Shown here piece after piece: positions 60,918 through 64,000 of a DNA stretch of 64,000 bases. The stretch spans positions 119,361 to 183,360 of the forward strand of contig NZ_JANHJQ010000009.1 of assembly GCF_024609785.1 (NCBI RefSeq), given 5' to 3'. Positions within the stretch are counted from its first letter, which is position 1. Each line of letters begins with the position of its first letter. Source of the DNA: Pseudalkalibacillus decolorationis (GTDB taxonomy: Bacteria > Bacillota > Bacilli > Bacillales > Fictibacillaceae). Made by a program: the position numbers and the translations under genes. The notes beneath the pieces were generated by a model. The model did not search any database. It was not told where the DNA came from and saw only the letters and a program-made list of their open reading frames with translations.

Positions 60918-62123
60918 TCATTTTGCATTTACGTCTATAAAGCTATGACCCGGCTTTTGAAAAGCTACTTCCCCTCGGCAAATAGTTACTAAGATATCTC
61001 CCTCTTCGTCCACTAAGACAATATCCGCATCCTTTCCTTCTGCTAATGAACCTTTACTATTGAAAATACCTAATTCCTTAGCTGGATTTACAGATGTCAT
61101 CGTTACTAGTTCTTCAATACTTGCCTTAGTCCACTGCTGCATATTTCGACGTCCTTCAGAAAGCTTTAGAACACTTCCTGCCAACGAACCGCTTTCAAGG
61201 ACAGCACGCCCATTTTCTACCTGAACTTCTTGACCGCCTAAATCATATGTTCCATTTTTCAAGCATTTGGCTCGCATAGAATCTGTAATTAATACGAGGT
61301 GATTGGCGCCCTTTGTTCGATATGCAAGCTTCACCATGTCTGGGTGGGAATGAATCCCATCCGGAATAACCTCTACCATTAGCTCATCCATCAAAAGTGC
61401 AGAACCTGCTGCTCCGGGCTCACGATGATGTACACCACTCATCCCATTGTATAAATGAGTTACATGAGACAACCCGCTTCGGACAGCCTGCTTCACCTCT
61501 TCATAGTTCGCACTTGTATGCCCCATTGAGGCAACAACGCCCGTATCAGCTAAATGGCGAATAAGTGCGTGTTCACCATCAAGCTCTGGTGCCAATGTCA
61601 CTAATTTTATAGCGTCATTCGAGAGTTTCTGCCACTTTTCAAATAACGATACATTAGGTTTAATAATATGTTCTTCAGGCTGTGCTCCCTTTTTCTCCTT
61701 ATTAATAAATGGGCCTTCTAAATGGATACCAATGATTTCTGCTTGTCCTTGCTGATTTTTCTTCGCCATGTACTTTGCAGTATTTTCCAAAGCTGCCTCA
61801 ATGTTTGGTTTCGGGCTCGTTATGGTCGTCGCTAAAAAGGATGTTGTCCCTTCCTCTGGTAAAAGCTTCGCCATCGTCTCGAGAGCTTCCGATGTTGCAT
61901 CCATCACATCACTTCCACCTGCACCGTGAATATGTACATCGATCATACCTGGTATGACCCACTCTGCCTTCTCACAATTGATGATCTCATCTGCTGATTC
62001 TAACGGTGGACAATCTTTCATCTCACCAAGTTTATGAATCTGGTTACCCTTAATCCAAACATAACCGCTTTCTATCATTTGATCCGCTGCTATTCGTGCG
62101 TGGGTTAAAATAATATTTTTCAT
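60918..62123 (-). CDS. nagA: N-acetylhexosamine-6-phosphate deacetylase (NagA/AgaA)
   Basis: 401 residues from ATG at 62123; an upstream GTG at 62135 is an alternative. Amidohydrolase fold with WVIPGMIDVHIHGAGGSDVMD, metal Glu in IGIHLEGPFINKEKKGAQ, His in ASMGHTSANYEEVKQAV and HVTHLYNGMSGVHHREPG, and catalytic Asp in LVLITDSMRAKCL. NagA and AgaA share this sequence pattern, so GlcNAc-6-P or GalNAc-6-P cannot be told apart by eye. No nagB gene is beside it, but the window has AgaS, a PfkB kinase and a tagatose-type aldolase, which argues for GalNAc-6-phosphate. Convergent with the ROK regulator. Confidence 0.9.
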   Translation of the reverse strand: MKNIILTHARIAADQMIESGYVWIKGNQIHKLGEMKDCPPLESADEIINCEKAEWVIPGMIDVHIHGAGGSDVMDATSEALETMAKLLPEEGTTSFLATTITSPKPNIEAALENTAKYMAKKNQQGQAEIIGIHLEGPFINKEKKGAQPEEHIIKPNVSLFEKWQKLSNDAIKLVTLAPELDGEHALIRHLADTGVVASMGHTSANYEEVKQAVRSGLSHVTHLYNGMSGVHHREPGAAGSALLMDELMVEVIPDGIHSHPDMVKLAYRTKGANHLVLITDSMRAKCLKNGTYDLGGQEVQVENGRAVLESGSLAGSVLKLSEGRRNMQQWTKASIEELVTMTSVNPAKELGIFNSKGSLAEGKDADIVLVDEEGDILVTICRGEVAFQKPGHSFIDVNAK

Positions 62124-62297
62124 ATAATCAATCACTCCATTTCACTTCCGTACAATGTATATAAATCGGATGAAATATGTTAGTTAAATGTTATCGTTAA
62201 ACTGCAATTTTCAAAAGGAAACATCCATTAAGCTTTCTATATTTATCTTACAGCACTGAGGGCACTAGATATAGTGTCACCCTGAACCCTCTATCCT

Positions 62298-63080
62298 TCA
62301 GGCTCTAAGTCCAAAGTGTAGTTTCGCAAGTTCAGTGAATCGTGTATCACCGATTTCCTCTTTAGTCGCTTTCCCGTCCACCCATTGCGTAAAAGTTCCA
62401 TTCGTCAAGGTCTTATTTCCGTTGTTTGTAAGCTGGGTGATCAGGGGATTTTTGTTAAAAGGAGACTCTTCTTTTTCAATTAGAATGGTTTGGATTTCAT
62501 TAAATTCAGATACATCCAATACAGGACGTCTTGAATCAAAGGCATAACCAATTTTCCATTCTGTATGTTTATGCTTCAGCTTCATTTCAAGAATATAGTC
62601 ACCGTAATTAGTCTCCATCTTCTTGACCCGAAATTCCCCATTCCTAGTGGTAATGGGTTCTCCGCTTACCGGAACTGGTCTCAATGGCAAGTTTCCTCCA
62701 AAACCTGTATCAACTAAATAGATTTCCTCTTCGTGTCTTAAAAGAATAGCGACATGTGTTTCCCCAAGATTTGGCCATTTGTTCATTTCATTATCGTAAA
62801 CTTCTCCACGAACTAGGCTCGCATCAAAACCATTGTCAACTAAGAAAAAGTACAGAATCGGATTTAATTCATAGCAAAGTCCGCCTTCATTGTTTACTAA
62901 AAGCTTTTTCATTAAGTTTTCCTTTGTGATCCCACTAGTTTTCTTTGCAATCATAGATAAATTTTCAAAAGGGATGGAAACTGCTGTCTTTTCAAGAAGG
63001 TTATCCAACGTTTCAAAGGTAAGCTTTTCATTTTCAGGAAAACCTATTCGTTTACGGAATAACTCATTCAGTTCACTCAT
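62298..63080 (-). CDS. Arylamine N-acetyltransferase
   Basis: 260 residues. The Cys-His-Asp triad is visible: Cys in EGGLCYELNPILYFFL, His in LGETHVAILL and Asp in IYLVDTGFGGNLPLRP. NAT enzymes move acetyl from acetyl-CoA to arylamines, hydrazines or N-hydroxyarylamines. ATG at 63080. Adjacent to nagA and DUF523 but with no clear functional tie to the glycan locus; likely an independent gene. Confidence 0.93.
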   Translation of the reverse strand: MSELNELFRKRIGFPENEKLTFETLDNLLEKTAVSIPFENLSMIAKKTSGITKENLMKKLLVNNEGGLCYELNPILYFFLVDNGFDASLVRGEVYDNEMNKWPNLGETHVAILLRHEEEIYLVDTGFGGNLPLRPVPVSGEPITTRNGEFRVKKMETNYGDYILEMKLKHKHTEWKIGYAFDSRRPVLDVSEFNEIQTILIEKEESPFNKNPLITQLTNNGNKTLTNGTFTQWVDGKATKEEIGDTRFTELAKLHFGLRA

Positions 63081-63143
63081 TATGATAAGCCCCCAGCGCT
63101 TTGATTTTAAACTGCTTTATAAGTTGTATAAAAGAGATGGATC

Positions 63144-63608
63144 TTAATCAGATAAAGTAAGTTCCCAAAATTTCTGTTCTGAAATCACATTAAAGCCTTC
63201 TTTTCTCAATAAAGCCGTAGTCACACCTTCTCCATTTATTTTTGAACCAGAAAATTCTCCATTATATATCTGGATACTGCCACAAGAAGGGCTGTCTTCT
63301 TTTAAAACAATGTGCGTTGCCTGAACTTGTTGTACGATTTCCAGTGCTTTAAATGCTCCATCTATATACATAGAAGTAACGTCGGCACCAGATTGACTGA
63401 TTACTGCAGCTTTCCCTTTTAATACATCCTCCCCAGTACCTCCAACAATTTCTGCTGGTTCTCTTGGAGTAGAAAAACCTCCGAGTAATTCGGGACATAC
63501 CATCATTGCTTTATTTTGTTTCACAAGCTCTTGAATTTTATCGACTAAACGATGAGTCCCATTATATCTACATTCTTTACCGGCCAAGCAAGAACTGACA
63601 ACGATCAT
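63144..63608 (-). CDS. DUF523 family protein
   Basis: 154 residues. DUF523 signature: VSSCLAGKECRYNGTHRL at the start, MVCPELLGGFSTPREPAEIVGG, and KEDSPSCGSIQIYNG. The conserved cysteines (7, 12, in VCPELLGG and in SPSCG) suggest metal or iron-sulfur binding. The function of the family is not known to me. ATG at 63608. 63 bases upstream of the NAT gene on the same strand. Confidence 0.88.
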   Translation of the reverse strand: MIVVSSCLAGKECRYNGTHRLVDKIQELVKQNKAMMVCPELLGGFSTPREPAEIVGGTGEDVLKGKAAVISQSGADVTSMYIDGAFKALEIVQQVQATHIVLKEDSPSCGSIQIYNGEFSGSKINGEGVTTALLRKEGFNVISEQKFWELTLSD

Positions 63609-63742
63609 ATGAATACAACCCTACTTTCCTGTAATACAGAATAGCTATAACTCAACGAATATTGTCTCTTAATCTCGTAAGATACATCGTAATATTTATA
63701 GGTTTCTTTGTTGCATTAACCTATCCATTCAAATAACTATTA

Positions 63743-63896
63743 GTGCGTGTTCAAAAAGGAGGATCAAAAGAGCCGAGAAGTTCGAGGCACGACAGTCTCG
63801 AGGACCGGATCGTATACGTTTAATACGTGAGGACCGGAGAGACCGAGTAACGAAGAAATTCGACAGCTATTTTTACCGGACTTTTTGAACAACCTC
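63743..63896. repeat. Dispersed repeat, family A, copy 2 (MITE-like)
   Basis: Starts GTGCGTGTTCAAAAAGGAGG and ends CCGGACTTTTTGAACAACCT, with GTTCAAAAAG-type inverted ends and a shorter body than the copy at 20584. Internal units such as CGAGGACCGGA repeat. No gene. Confidence 0.75.
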
Positions 63897-64000
63897 TATT
63901 ATTGTAAACCTTACCCCTTATTTTAGCTGTTTAAAAAGCAAGTCACAAGAAAGTTTAAATATTATTAGCCGAATTCTGAGTTTATCATCCGAAGGGGCTG

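Overview
The window looks like a chromosomal segment of a low-to-moderate GC, Gram-positive Bacillaceae-type bacterium. Supporting signs are strong AGGAGG ribosome binding sites, frequent TTG/GTG starts, sigma-A type promoters, cre-like sites, lipoprotein and Gram-positive signal peptides, and homologues of typical Bacillus genes (phoD, swrC, MarR-MMPL, DUF3870/DUF819, NlpC/P60, DUF523). I cannot name the genus. No rRNA, tRNA, CRISPR array or complete insertion sequence was seen.

Layout. 1-6.4 kb: an enolase-superfamily gene cut by the window edge, two unassigned carbohydrate-related proteins transcribed divergently around two similar dyads, and a GH4 alpha-galactosidase. 6.8-9.5 kb: DUF3870, DUF819 transporter and NlpC/P60 peptidase, perhaps murein peptide use. 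9.6-22.2 kb: general functions (DEAD-box helicase, MarR-MMPL exporter, PhoD phosphatase, SwrC-like RND exporter, a frameshifted MerR gene with a membrane protein).

22.6-30.2 kb and 41.6-62.1 kb together form the main system: a glycan-use locus whose parts fit sulfated mucin-type (core 1, Gal-beta-1,3-GalNAc) O-glycans. It encodes a secreted GH101 endo-alpha-N-acetylgalactosaminidase with a C-terminal CBM51-like domain; an ABC importer without its own ATPase; two sulfatases without signal peptides and a true formylglycine-generating enzyme (FGE); a cytoplasmic GH35 beta-galactosidase; mutarotase/GalT/GalE/GalK for galactose; and a deacetylase (NagA type), AgaS-type isomerase/deaminase, PfkB kinase, class II tagatose-bisphosphate-type aldolase and a ROK kinase for GalNAc. 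A GntR regulator with a promoter-overlapping operator, and a ROK regulator divergent from the importer, probably control it. The proposed route is: cut the disaccharide outside, import it, desulfate and split it inside, then send Gal to the Leloir pathway and GalNAc to the tagatose-6-phosphate pathway.

30.2-41.6 kb: a visibly AT-richer island interrupts this locus. It holds a BCCT transporter, a TetR regulator, an aldehyde dehydrogenase, an AEC permease, an MhpD/HpcG-like hydratase, an MDR oxidoreductase, a small Rieske protein and an amidohydrolase, plus decayed fragments of an HpcH/HpaI-type aldolase, a TctC-type binding protein and a Tn3-family transposase. Three copies of GATCGCGATC lie at its transcription unit fronts. 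62.3-64 kb: arylamine N-acetyltransferase, DUF523 protein and a dispersed repeat. Three families of dispersed intergenic repeats recur through the window. All family assignments come from reading motifs by eye; no database search was run.
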